Shown here piece after piece: positions 1-9,002 of a stretch of DNA of 64,000 bases (its first letter is position 1; each line of letters begins with the position of its first letter). The stretch comes from Picocystis sp. L7 (taxonomy: Eukaryota; Chlorophyta; Picocystophyceae; Picocystales; Picocystaceae), in NCBI GenBank assembly GCA_020975725.1, contig QXJR01000027.1, positions 744,001 to 808,000 of the forward strand, written 5' to 3'. The notes under the pieces are model-generated. The model was not told the origin of the DNA, made no database searches, and was given only the letters and a program-made list of their open reading frames with translations. The translations under genes were made by a program, and so were the position numbers.

Positions 1-3000
1 CAGACCATCTAGTCGTTCGTTGGCGTTGTGGAGCTCTTGCTCCCTTTCTTCCAGCAGCTCCAGCAGCTCAGCATGCTGCGAAGCCAGGTCTTCTGAGTCT
101 CGTGTGCTTGAATTAGACAGCTCTTGAAGTTGCATCACTTGAACTTCGAGCTCAGCGGTTCTTTGCTGGGCTTCAGTCAACTCTTCAGATTTGAGCTTTA
201 CTTCCTGCAGCAGAGTCTCGTACTCTCTGTTCTGATTGTCAGTGGATTTTCTCTGTACTTCAAGCTCCTGGAACAGAGAATCTTTCTCCGATGTAAGATC
301 TTCTATTCGAGTCTTCGAAACTTCTAGTTCCTCTTGGATAGCGTTCTTCTCTGCCTTCAAATTTTCTACCTCTTCCTTCATACTTGCATCATTATGTGAC
401 ATCCTCAGGATAGTATCCATCTCTTCTTCTTTCTCCTTGACCGCTTCTTCTAGCTCACCAATCTTGACGTTCGCCCCTGAAAGCTCTGTTTCCAGCTCCA
501 AGACCCTTGAAACTTCAGGCAGGTGTGCCTGGAGCTCGGCATACTGACTCTGGAGTGTTTCCAATGCATTTGTACTGTTTCTAGCAACCTCTTGCAGCTC
601 AGAAATTTGCATATCTTTTCTTGCGTGATCATTCTTGGCAACGTCCAGGCTTTCCATGGTTGCTTCTAGATCAGACTTCATGGAGCTATGATGCTCTTCT
701 AAAGTAGCAATGTCTTTCATAAGATTCTCCACTTTGCCTTCCAAGCCCACTTTCTCCTTTTCGATTGACTTGCCCTTCTTCACGGCAGCCCTCAGCTTTT
801 CCCTCAACTCTTTGGCATCTGCTTCATGGTGCTGAAGAGAAGAACGTGTGTGTTCCAACTCCTCTTGTAGTGATTTAAGTTGCTCCTCGTGCACAGAAGG
901 ATCGAATGAAGCAGTTCTTTCCGCCAACTCGGCCTGCAGTTCTAAAAGCTGCTTGTGTAAGGATGCTGATTCGTTGGCATGCCTTTCTTCTAAAGCTTCT
1001 TGGGCTTGCGTGGCAGCTACCAACTCGGCAATTCTTCCCTCGAGCTCAAGCTTTTCTTTTTTGTTGTCTTCGACCAGCGTTTTGTAATCTTTCTCCCAAT
1101 TCTTGGCCTCCAACCATCCCTCTTCAGATTTGCTTGACAATTCATCAATTTGTCTCTGCCTTTCCTCCAAACTGGCAGAGAGTTCGAACTGCAATTTGTT
1201 GTACTTTTCTTTCAATTCCTCTGCTTCCTGGGCAGCTGATTGCCGTGCTTTTTCGGCTTCAGATGCCTTTTCCTGCCACTCGGCTAGTACTAGCAATTGT
1301 TCTTCGACACTTTTCTGTTGCTTCTCTAACGCCTTTCCTTTCCTAACAGCGGCTTTCAATTGATCCTTGTATTCTCTGGCTCTCTCAGATAGTTCTTTGC
1401 AAGTGTTCTCCAGTTCAAGTATCACTGCATCATGGGAAGCACATTGTGTCTCCAACTCTCTGATCATATTGTCTGAGCTCCCTTGTGAGTTCTTTACGTC
1501 CTCCATTTTTGCACGCATACTCTCAGCCTCTTCTTCTTTTTCTTGGAGTATGGCTTGCAACTCTGAACACCGCTGACTTTGGGAGGTCGCCTCCTGCTTC
1601 AAGATATCGAATTCCTTTTCCACTTTGGCCTTGTCTGCTTGAGCATTTGTGAGCTGCTCTTTCAGAGACAGATAAGCGCTGTGGGTTTCTTGGTATCTCA
1701 TTTCAAGCACTTGGCGGTTTTCCTTCTCTTGGTCCAGGAAATGTTTTGCCTCTTTTTCTCGAGCCTCTGCTTCTGCACAAAGGTCCTCCAGGTTTGAGTT
1801 TCGCTTCAGAAGTAACTCTGTCTGCTCCCTTGCGAGACCTAGCGCCTGGTTCTGTTCAAAAAGCTCGCCCTCTATTTCGTTAACTTTAGCCTGCAAAAGT
1901 TCTAGGTTCTCGAGGGCGTCGTGAAGAGACTCGCTTTGAGAACCTTTCAGTGCCAAGTTTTCTTGTTCGACAACTTCCAAACGCTCCAACATTTGCGCAA
2001 CGTTTGCGCTCTTCTCTTGCACTTCCTTGTGCTTTTCTTGCATGTGTTGCAGTTCGACTTCTGTTTTGCTCAGTTGTGCTTCCATTTCATCCCTATCTTT
2101 CTCAATTTTCTGGCCTTTCTTGACCGCATTCTTGAGTTTCTTTTTCAAATCTTCCTTCTCGTCAAGTGAAGACTGCATTGTTTCCTTCATGTCTTCCAGT
2201 ATTTTCTCCTGCTCAAGAACTTGTTGCTGGAGTTCCTCCATACCCTTTGCAGAGCCTGTTATCTCTTCAACTTTCTGTTGGAACGTCTCCTCCAAGCGTG
2301 AAATCTCTTCATCCTTGCGGTCAAGTTCATCCTGGAGGCGTTGCTTCTCGGCATCAGACTCTTGGGTGATACGTGCAAGTTCTGTTTGTGCTGACTCACT
2401 GCTGGTCCTCAGGTTCACCTTCAACTCCTCCTGCTCCATTGTCAGTTGCGAGATTTCATCACGAAGTGCACTGATTTGCTGGTCCTTGGCTACCATTTCA
2501 TCGCTCGTACTCTCATCAAGCATATCTTGTATCTGCCTTTCCTTTGAGTCAAGCTGACCTCTTAGATCTTCCATTTCTTGCATGGATTTCTCTACGTTTC
2601 TCTTTGCCTCAGTGAGCTCCTCTGTGATCTGGCCCACCGTTTTCTCCAGATTGATGCTGGCCTCTCTCTGGGTTTCCAGCTCCTTCGTCAACCTCTCCAC
2701 TTGCAAGTTCAGGTCCTGATTTTTCAGGGCTTCTTCCCGCGCATCGTGTAGCTCTTTCCCAAGTTGTTCCAATTCTGCAGCATTTCTGGTTTCTTTGTCT
2801 TGCAATGTCGCTTCAAGTTTCTTCTTCTTCTCTTCAACATTTTTTCCTTTCTTGACGGCGATGCGCAGTTTTTCGTGGAGATCTGCCACCTCGTTTTGAG
2901 AAAGGGTCAGGTTTTGCCGCATTTTTTCCAGTTCTTCTGCCCATTGGACTTCTGTGGAGGACCTGGAACCGTCTTCACTGCGATCCGATGGCATTTCGTT

Positions 3001-3627
3001 GCCTTTGGCAGCAAGATTTCTGTATTCCTCTGCTTCCTGTTTGGACCGTTCCAGTTCTCCTTTCAGCTCGATCATTTCTTCGTTGGTTCTTTCCATCGAT
3101 TTTTGGATTGCATCCATTTCTTCTTTCTGTTTCTCGAGCAATGTGTTGGATCGATGGTTCTTCTGCTCGAGATCCAACACTTGCCCTTCCAGCTGTCGGA
3201 TGACGTTTTCCTTGGCTTCGATCCCACGCACGAACTTCTCGACCGGGGACTCGTGCGTCTCGTTCATCATTCCGAACACCTGTTGTTCCATTTCCTTCCG
3301 TTCTTCGTAGGACGCGACGCTGTTCTTGACTTTCTGCGACAGCACTTCTTCGAGGTTGGACACCCTCCCTTTCAGGTGGGCGAAGTTCTCCTTGAGTGCG
3401 TCCCTCTCTTGCACCACTCGCTTCAGCTGTACGTGTAGATCGTCTTCTTCCCGTTCTTCCGTTCCTGATCGCTCTTCTTCCGCCTTCTCTTCCTTTGGAA
3501 CCGCGCCTTCCATGCCGGATCCATCCCCTTGCTGCGCCTCCTGGGCTCGCCTACGGGCCGCTTTTTTCCGCTGGAACTCTTCCAGGCGCTGCAGGCCCGA
3601 CAGACGCGCCTGTTCTCGTGTATCCAT
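1..3627 (-). CDS. Giant coiled-coil protein, TNO1/golgin-like (C-terminus beyond window)
   Basis: The frame is open for 1,209 codons from an ATG at 3627 to the left edge, so the C-terminus is missing. An in-frame TGA six codons upstream (3643-3645) fixes the start. The N-terminus (MDTREQARLSGLQRLEEFQR, then KKAARRRAQEAQQ) is a basic-acidic helix like that of plant long coiled-coil proteins. Everything after about residue 60 is Glu/Lys/Gln/Leu heptad sequence with no globular domain visible. Four copies of a module L(R/K)xAV(K/R)KG(K/Q)xxE lie near residues 252, 499, 756 and 944. The same kind of KKGK module occurs in the plant trans-Golgi protein TNO1 and its relatives, which suggests a tether or scaffold role at Golgi or endosomal membranes. 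That role is inference. A myosin-tail-like or centrosomal protein is an alternative. Confidence 0.85.
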   Translation of the reverse strand, partial: MDTREQARLSGLQRLEEFQRKKAARRRAQEAQQGDGSGMEGAVPKEEKAEEERSGTEEREEDDLHVQLKRVVQERDALKENFAHLKGRVSNLEEVLSQKVKNSVASYEERKEMEQQVFGMMNETHESPVEKFVRGIEAKENVIRQLEGQVLDLEQKNHRSNTLLEKQKEEMDAIQKSMERTNEEMIELKGELERSKQEAEEYRNLAAKGNEMPSDRSEDGSRSSTEVQWAEELEKMRQNLTLSQNEVADLHEKLRIAVKKGKNVEEKKKKLEATLQDKETRNAAELEQLGKELHDAREEALKNQDLNLQVERLTKELETQREASINLEKTVGQITEELTEAKRNVEKSMQEMEDLRGQLDSKERQIQDMLDESTSDEMVAKDQQISALRDEISQLTMEQEELKVNLRTSSESAQTELARITQESDAEKQRLQDELDRKDEEISRLEETFQQKVEEITGSAKGMEELQQQVLEQEKILEDMKETMQSSLDEKEDLKKKLKNAVKKGQKIEKDRDEMEAQLSKTEVELQHMQEKHKEVQEKSANVAQMLERLEVVEQENLALKGSQSESLHDALENLELLQAKVNEIEGELFEQNQALGLAREQTELLLKRNSNLEDLCAEAEAREKEAKHFLDQEKENRQVLEMRYQETHSAYLSLKEQLTNAQADKAKVEKEFDILKQEATSQSQRCSELQAILQEKEEEAESMRAKMEDVKNSQGSSDNMIRELETQCASHDAVILELENTCKELSERAREYKDQLKAAVRKGKALEKQQKSVEEQLLVLAEWQEKASEAEKARQSAAQEAEELKEKYNKLQFELSASLEERQRQIDELSSKSEEGWLEAKNWEKDYKTLVEDNKKEKLELEGRIAELVAATQAQEALEERHANESASLHKQLLELQAELAERTASFDPSVHEEQLKSLQEELEHTRSSLQHHEADAKELREKLRAAVKKGKSIEKEKVGLEGKVENLMKDIATLEEHHSSMKSDLEATMESLDVAKNDHARKDMQISELQEVARNSTNALETLQSQYAELQAHLPEVSRVLELETELSGANVKIGELEEAVKEKEEEMDTILRMSHNDASMKEEVENLKAEKNAIQEELEVSKTRIEDLTSEKDSLFQELEVQRKSTDNQNREYETLLQEVKLKSEELTEAQQRTAELEVQVMQLQELSNSSTRDSEDLASQHAELLELLEEREQELHNANERLDGL

Positions 3628-4032
3628 GCGTCCAGCACGTCCTCAAGGCGCAGAAACACGTCCGAATGTTGCGCCTCGATTGCGCACCAGTCGATGCGCC
3701 ACTTTCGAATAGGCGCATTCGGAACGTGGGATTGAAAAGGGACGAAAGGAAGGCTTTGAAAGGGACGAAAGGGTGGGCTTCCGGGTTCGAACCCGACGGG
3801 GAAAGGGAGGGAAGCAGGGCCTCCACGGGTCGAAGGCGGGTGGGGTGCGAACGTGAGGAGGGGAACGGGGAAGTAGGGGGAAGCGAGGACAACGCGCGCG
3901 GAGGACGAGCGTTCCTACCTTTCGGACCCGGTTCGTGATCCGATCGAAAGGGACGTCATCTCGGGTCAAACGTGGATCGAAAGGGAGACAGACCCGAAAG
4001 GAGGAAAGGGACGTGGTGGCGAGGTCGACGGC
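3628..4032. promoter_or_regulatory. Divergent promoter between coiled-coil gene and agmatine deiminase
   Basis: These 405 bp separate two divergent start codons. They hold a perfect 12-bp palindrome GGGTTCGAACCC (3783-3794) and repeated TCGAAAGGGA boxes (3944-3953, 3977-3986) among other GAAAGGG copies. No gene is supported here. Confidence 0.5.
3783..3794. promoter_or_regulatory. TTCGAA-centred palindrome GGGTTCGAACCC
   Basis: This is a perfect 12-bp inverted repeat in a divergent intergenic region. Related TTCGAA-core sequences occur upstream of at least five other genes in the window. Confidence 0.4.
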
Positions 4033-5206
4033 ATGGCGGATGGCCACGCTTCGAAAGACGGATTCCACGCGCCAGGCGAGTGGGAGAGGCACGAAAAGTG
4101 CTGGATGATGTGGCCGGTGAGGTTTCGAGAAACCGGACCGCAGAAAAAAAAAGGAACGAAATTCGGAGGGATAGAGGAAGGCTGACCGAGGAAAGGTGCA
4201 GGAACGCAAGGACAACTGGAGGTGCGACGCCAAGCCTGCGCAGCGAGCCTTCGCGGAAGTCGCGCGTGCCATCGCCAGGTTCGAACCCGTGACGATGCTC
4301 ACGAGCAGCGACCAGTGGATGGAGGCGAGACAGGCGCTCCCGGAAGAGGTGCGGGTGGTGGAGATGTCCTTCGACGACGCCTGGGCCAGAGACACGGGTC
4401 CCTCTTTCGTTGTTCACGACGACACGAAGGAAGTCAGAGGCGTGCACTGGCGCTTCAATGCGTGGGGAGGGACGGAAGAAGGGTGCTACGCATCCTGGGA
4501 CAGAGATCTGCTCGTAGGAAGGAAGATATTGGAGCTGGAAAGCATGAAACGATACCCACAAGACATGGTGCTGGAGAATGGAAGCGTACACACAGATGGA
4601 GAAGGCACCCTGCTCACCACCGAAGAGTGCCTGTTGAATCCCAATCGCAACCCCACGTGGTCGAAAGAACAAATTGAACGGAGGTTGTGCCAATGCTTGG
4701 GCGCCTCCAAGGTGATTTGGCTCCCCTGCGGACTCCACGGGGACGTGGACACCAACGGACATGTAGACAACATGGCCTGCTTTGTCCGTCCAGGGACGGT
4801 CTTGCTGGCATGGACAGACGACACCCACCACCCCCAGCACGGCCGATCCAAAGCGGCACTTCAGGTCCTGGAGAACAGCACTGATGCACAGGGTCGCCCG
4901 TTCGAAGTTGTCAAGCTGCCGATCCCCAAGCCCATGCACCTCACGGAGGAGGAAGCCGGTGGCTTGGTGGTGGAAGATGCAATGCCTCGCACGGCTGGGG
5001 ATCTCCTGGCCTGTTCCTACGTGAATTTTTACAATGCCAACGGCGGATTGGTGGTCCCGTCGTTTGGAGACATGGAATGCGACGCGGCCGCTGCCTCCAT
5101 CCTTGGCCGTGTGTTTCAAAAAGAAGTGGTCCCTGTGCCTGCACGAGAGATCCTGCTGGGTGGCGGTGGCATCCACTGCATCACTTTGTCCCAGCCTGCA
5201 GGATGA
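4033..5206 (+). CDS. AIH: Agmatine deiminase (agmatine iminohydrolase), two exons
   Basis: The enzyme converts agmatine to N-carbamoylputrescine plus ammonia (EC 3.5.3.12) in the arginine-decarboxylase route to putrescine. Exon 1 is 4033-4116 (28 codons) and exon 2 is 4202-5206, giving 362 residues, the usual family length. Exon 1 ends [15 protein letters not shown] and exon 2 begins ERKDNWR. Joined, they rebuild the conserved N-terminal block of the family, so the intron is well supported although exon 2 alone looks like an N-truncated protein. Other landmarks are the WARDTGPSF motif, the [13 protein letters not shown] block and the C-terminal GGGGIHCIT with the nucleophilic cysteine at residue 354. 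The gene is divergent from the coiled-coil gene and convergent with the serine palmitoyltransferase subunit. No targeting peptide is obvious. Confidence 0.92.
4117..4201 (+). other. Intron of agmatine deiminase gene (85 bp, GT-AG, phase 0)
   Basis: The donor is GTGAGG and the acceptor GTGCAG. A CTGAC branch-point-like motif (4182-4186) lies 15 nt before the acceptor end. Splicing joins WMMWP to ERKDNWR. Confidence 0.85.
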
Positions 5207-5359
5207 GTCCATGCAATGCCCTACCACGCCTCGTCCTTACCTCTCGTTTTGATTTATTCCTGCTGTACGCAGCCTTCGATCGTTGAACTCCTCTGGGCGG
5301 TCTGGATACTTACCAGCTTCCTGGAGACGGTGCTCTAGCTTGGTGCGTTTCTCTCCTTG

Positions 5360-5668
5360 TCAAGAGGCCCGCTCGCTTCCTTGTCCCAGATATCGGACGA
5401 GGGACGCCACCTGCACGACTGCCGTGTGTCCTACGGCGAGGAGGATGGCGATGGCGAGCGCGTTGAAGAGGAAGCGTTCCCAAGGATCGAGCATGTACAG
5501 TGCCGTGGCGAGGTACAACTGGAAGAGACGCATCTCCAACCACTGCCGTGCGCGTGAGAAGACCCCCCTGGGCCGTGATGCGGCCGAAGGCATCGGATAG
5601 GGACGGAAACCGCGTCCTTGCGCCTTTTCCTGGACCTCGAAGGCGCCATTTTCAGGCGCCACAGCCAT
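5360..5668 (-). CDS. Small subunit-like protein of serine palmitoyltransferase
   Basis: This short protein (102 residues from ATG 5668, or 77 from the ATG at 5593) contains LFQLYLATALYMLDPWERFL followed by a hydrophobic helix. That closely matches the core of small serine palmitoyltransferase subunits (ssSPT), where a Y-x-LVTALYMLEPWER stretch precedes one transmembrane helix. These subunits bind the SPT heterodimer in the endoplasmic reticulum, stimulate condensation of serine with acyl-CoA (the first step of sphingolipid synthesis) and influence acyl chain choice. The C-terminal VASLVRYLG also aligns with the family end. The longer N-terminal extension is poorly conserved, so the true start is uncertain. 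The gene lies just downstream of SECA2 on the same strand and is convergent with agmatine deiminase. Confidence 0.75.
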   Translation of the reverse strand: MAVAPENGAFEVQEKAQGRGFRPYPMPSAASRPRGVFSRARQWLEMRLFQLYLATALYMLDPWERFLFNALAIAILLAVGHTAVVQVASLVRYLGQGSERAS

Positions 5669-5801
5669 CGTCGGCGGCCGTCCTCGCGATTCGAATGGGA
5701 ACACTTAACTCGATCGTAAACTTCGGAGGGATCGGTCGGATCCGAACAGGGACATCGAAGGAGTTTATTCTTTACTGGAGAGGCAGGCGGACCCTGGGAC
5801 G

Positions 5802-8800
5802 TCAAGGGTCAGGATCTCCCATGGGAAGGGAAAACGCACCATTGGATGACTGGTCGGTAGTGGCAGGCACGTCCGACAGATCGTGATCTTCTTCCAAGGG
5901 AGGACTGCGCTCGTACAGAGAGCTGTCCTGCCACTGGAACAACCAACGCACCGTCAAGCGCCGGATGGAGGCCAACATGCCAATGAACGCACGGGAACCA
6001 TCAATCTTGTACTCCTCCAACGGCTGCATCTGGCCATATGCACGGATGTTTACGCTGTTCCTCAAAATAGACATCTCGGCCAGATGCCCACGCCAATGAA
6101 GGTCGATCGATCGTATGGCCAGTAACATCTCTACCTGAGCCACGCCCTCTCCGCCCATGCCTTGGAGCTGCATCGTGGAGACCTTCTTCTCGTACGCGGC
6201 AATCAGATACTCCCCAAAGAAGGTTGCCAGTGACATCACCTCTCCATGCCAAGGGTCTGATGGCTTGAATCGCGGACCGTCAAGCATACCGTCCCCTCCA
6301 AAATCCACCGCGGAACTGGACATTGCCGAAAAATCAGACCTCTTCCGTGCCCGAGTACAAGATGCAGCGTAGTGATGAAGGCCTTGGGGGTACTCTGGTG
6401 GCAAGGGGAACTTACCCCCTTCCTTCACTGCCTTGAGAAGCATGCTCGGTGTCAGCCAAGGATAGAAAGCTTCCGGTTGGCAAATCCCTTGAAACTCGTC
6501 TAGCATCTCCTGGAAGTTCCAAGATTCGGGCCTGCTTCGAGAAGTAGCATGCTTCAAAACGACACTGTCTGCCACCGCTTGCATGAATTGGTGCAGGAGA
6601 AGCCGCCGCGTCCATGGCAACGCATCCAATATGTGCTTCCTCAGAGAGTAAGTGTGGTTACGATGTATTTCTAGGATCTCATCAAACTGTACCACCTGCT
6701 TACGAATGCCAGCATAGTATTCTTCTACCCGTTTTTGAAGTTGCGTGAGCTGCCTGTCAACCATCCGTGCTTCAATCGGCTGATCATCAGGGATACCCAT
6801 TGTATCCAGGACGGTTGAAATCATTTCACCACCATGCACGCGAAGTAGGTCGTCCTGCAAGGATAAGATGAACACCGTGCTCCCAGGATCCCCTTGCCGC
6901 CCTGCACGCCCACGAAGCTGGTTGTCGATTCGCCTTGACTCGTGCAAGTTCGTGCCGATAACATGGAGACCTCCCAATCTGACTATTTGCTCTGCTTCTT
7001 GACTGCATTCCAGCTGACAAAGACGAAAAACCTCTTGCGCAGCAGCCCCAGCTGACATTTCAAACAGAGAGGCCTGTTCTTTGCTCCTGCCGAGTGCGTC
7101 TTCAACAGAAACGTTTCTGAGGCAGGCCTCTTCCGCAAGGGACGCTGACTTTTCAATGAGAAGCTCGGCAATATCCAGTGTAACTTGTCCATGCAGCTCA
7201 ACATTGGCAGCTGCAGCTGCTCGGGCCAGCTTTCCCTGGATCACAGGAGTGAGGTCGGGCAGTTTGATTCCCTGGCTGAAAGAGCAGGCTTCTTCTGCGG
7301 CGGCGGCACCACAAAGAGAAGGAAGTAGCACCTTTCTTAGGATGTCCCGTACTAAATACCCGGCATTGCCGCCGAGAATGATGTCAGTCCCTCTCCCTGC
7401 CATGTTTGTAGAGATGGTGACTGCTCCAATACGCCCAGCCTGGGCAATGATGGAGGCCTCTTGTGCAGCATATTGCGGCCTCGCGTTCAAAAGAGAATGA
7501 GGTACACCGTAGCGCTGCAGCAACCCCGATATTATTTCTGAGTGCTCTACTGAGGTTGTGCCTACAAGCACCGGACGCCCTTGCCTGTGCTTCTCCACGA
7601 CTTCAATTAGAACTGCTCGCCACTTGGCCTGGTCTGTCCTGTACAATACAAGGGGGTGGTCCTGCCGGATGCTTGGCTTATTCGTTGGAACCTCGATAAC
7701 CTTGACCTTGTAATTCTTTTGAAATTCTTTTTCTTCGGTAACTGCTGTGCCTGTCATCCCTGCCAATTTCGGATACATTCGAAAAAACATCTGGTAGGTG
7801 ATGCTGGCTGCTGTCTCTTGCTGCGCCTGCACCTCGACACCCTCCTTTGCTTCCACAGCTTGATGAATGTTGTCCGTCCAGCGCCGCTTGGGCATTACCC
7901 TTCCCGTGCTTTCATCCACAATCTGCACCTCTCCATCCCGCACAATATAATGCACATCGCGAAGGTAGAGTTCCTTTGCCTTAATGGCATTGAGAACGTA
8001 CTTCGCCCATGGGTCTTCCTCGTCCCACAGGTCTGCAACTTCAAGAATCTGTTCTGCTGCCATCATCCCCAAGTCTGTGAGATCTGCTGTACGAGCTTTT
8101 CGGTCCAGGGTGTAGTGCCTTCCTTCTTCAAGGATGGTCGCTACCCTGTGTGCGGCTGGATACCTGGAGACGTCCTCTTCCGATCCAATGGAGATGAGCA
8201 GGGGGTTCCTCCCTTCGTCGATCAGTACGCTGTCTACTTCATCAACGATGGCGTAGAAGAACGGTCGATCAAAGACCAATTCTTCTGGAGATTCTGCCAT
8301 GTTCTCTCTCAAGTAATCGAAGCCCAGCTCTTGATTGGTCACATAGGTCACGTCGGCCGCGTACGCTTCCTTCCTTTCCTCGATGGTGCTTGTACTCTGC
8401 ACGATCCCGACATCCATTCCCAGAAACTTGTGCACCCTGCCCACCCACTCCGCGTCCCTCTTGGCCAAGTAATCGTTGACGGTGACCACGTGCACACCTT
8501 GTCCAGAGAGTGCGTTGAGGTAGGCGGGTAGTGTGGCCACCAGAGTCTTTCCTTCTCCAGTTTTCATCTCTGCTACGCATCCTTCGTGCAGCACCATCCC
8601 TCCCAAGATCTGCACGTCGTAATGGCGTAGTCCCAGGGCTCGTTTCGATGCTTCTCGGACCACAGCGAACGCTTCCGGCATCAGTTCTTCCAAGGTCTCT
8701 CCACGTCGCCAACGTTCGCGAAACTCCTCCGTCTTTTCGCGTAGTGCTTCGTCCTCCAGTTCGGCCATCTTCTCCTCCCACGCGTTCACCTTCTTCACCA

Positions 8801-9002
8801 CCAGCCTCAGCCTGGCGATCTTCGTGGCGGTCTGCAAACGCACGTTCCTGCGCGCATCCCGACGCACGTCGACCGTCGGCGCGGCGCTGGTCTTCGAAAC
8901 TGCGCTTCGCCGCCCTCCAAGGACACTCTCGGACGCAATCCCACGTCTCCTGCCGTCGCACGAGGCGCTGGTGCGCCTTGGCGCGCACGCGACGCGGCGC
9001 AT
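5802..9002 (-). CDS. SECA2: Plastid protein translocase ATPase SecA, SECA2 type
   Basis: SecA is the ATPase motor that drives unfolded proteins through a SecY channel. Nuclear-encoded forms act at the thylakoid (SECA1) or the inner envelope (SECA2). From the ATG at 9002 the protein has 1,066 residues. An Arg/Ser/Ala-rich start (MRRVACAPRRTSAS) looks like a chloroplast transit peptide. The first in-frame ATG (9062) would add 20 residues. Walker A MKTGEGKT is at about residues 146-153, followed by VDEVDSVLID, TNMAGRGTDIILGG and RIDNQLRGRAGRQGDPGS. The helical region QFDEILEIHRNHTYSLRKHI with QFMQAVADSVV, and the long insertion before RIDNQLRG, resemble SECA2 more than SECA1. That subtype call is moderately sure. 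The SecA call is certain. Confidence 0.93.
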   Translation of the reverse strand: MRRVACAPRRTSASCDGRRRGIASESVLGGRRSAVSKTSAAPTVDVRRDARRNVRLQTATKIARLRLVVKKVNAWEEKMAELEDEALREKTEEFRERWRRGETLEELMPEAFAVVREASKRALGLRHYDVQILGGMVLHEGCVAEMKTGEGKTLVATLPAYLNALSGQGVHVVTVNDYLAKRDAEWVGRVHKFLGMDVGIVQSTSTIEERKEAYAADVTYVTNQELGFDYLRENMAESPEELVFDRPFFYAIVDEVDSVLIDEGRNPLLISIGSEEDVSRYPAAHRVATILEEGRHYTLDRKARTADLTDLGMMAAEQILEVADLWDEEDPWAKYVLNAIKAKELYLRDVHYIVRDGEVQIVDESTGRVMPKRRWTDNIHQAVEAKEGVEVQAQQETAASITYQMFFRMYPKLAGMTGTAVTEEKEFQKNYKVKVIEVPTNKPSIRQDHPLVLYRTDQAKWRAVLIEVVEKHRQGRPVLVGTTSVEHSEIISGLLQRYGVPHSLLNARPQYAAQEASIIAQAGRIGAVTISTNMAGRGTDIILGGNAGYLVRDILRKVLLPSLCGAAAAEEACSFSQGIKLPDLTPVIQGKLARAAAAANVELHGQVTLDIAELLIEKSASLAEEACLRNVSVEDALGRSKEQASLFEMSAGAAAQEVFRLCQLECSQEAEQIVRLGGLHVIGTNLHESRRIDNQLRGRAGRQGDPGSTVFILSLQDDLLRVHGGEMISTVLDTMGIPDDQPIEARMVDRQLTQLQKRVEEYYAGIRKQVVQFDEILEIHRNHTYSLRKHILDALPWTRRLLLHQFMQAVADSVVLKHATSRSRPESWNFQEMLDEFQGICQPEAFYPWLTPSMLLKAVKEGGKFPLPPEYPQGLHHYAASCTRARKRSDFSAMSSSAVDFGGDGMLDGPRFKPSDPWHGEVMSLATFFGEYLIAAYEKKVSTMQLQGMGGEGVAQVEMLLAIRSIDLHWRGHLAEMSILRNSVNIRAYGQMQPLEEYKIDGSRAFIGMLASIRRLTVRWLFQWQDSSLYERSPPLEEDHDLSDVPATTDQSSNGAFSLPMGDPDP

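Noticed and set aside
124-3438. Many plus-strand Ser/Phe/Leu-rich frames across the first 3.4 kb
   Set aside because: They are antisense shadows of the minus-strand coiled-coil gene, whose Glu/Lys/Gln codons read as Phe/Leu/Ser on the other strand.
3956-5227. 423-codon minus-strand frame over agmatine deiminase
   Set aside because: It is antisense to a clear enzyme with conserved motifs and has no family resemblance of its own.
7656-8531. 291-codon plus-strand frame inside SECA2
   Set aside because: Antisense of conserved SecA motor sequence.
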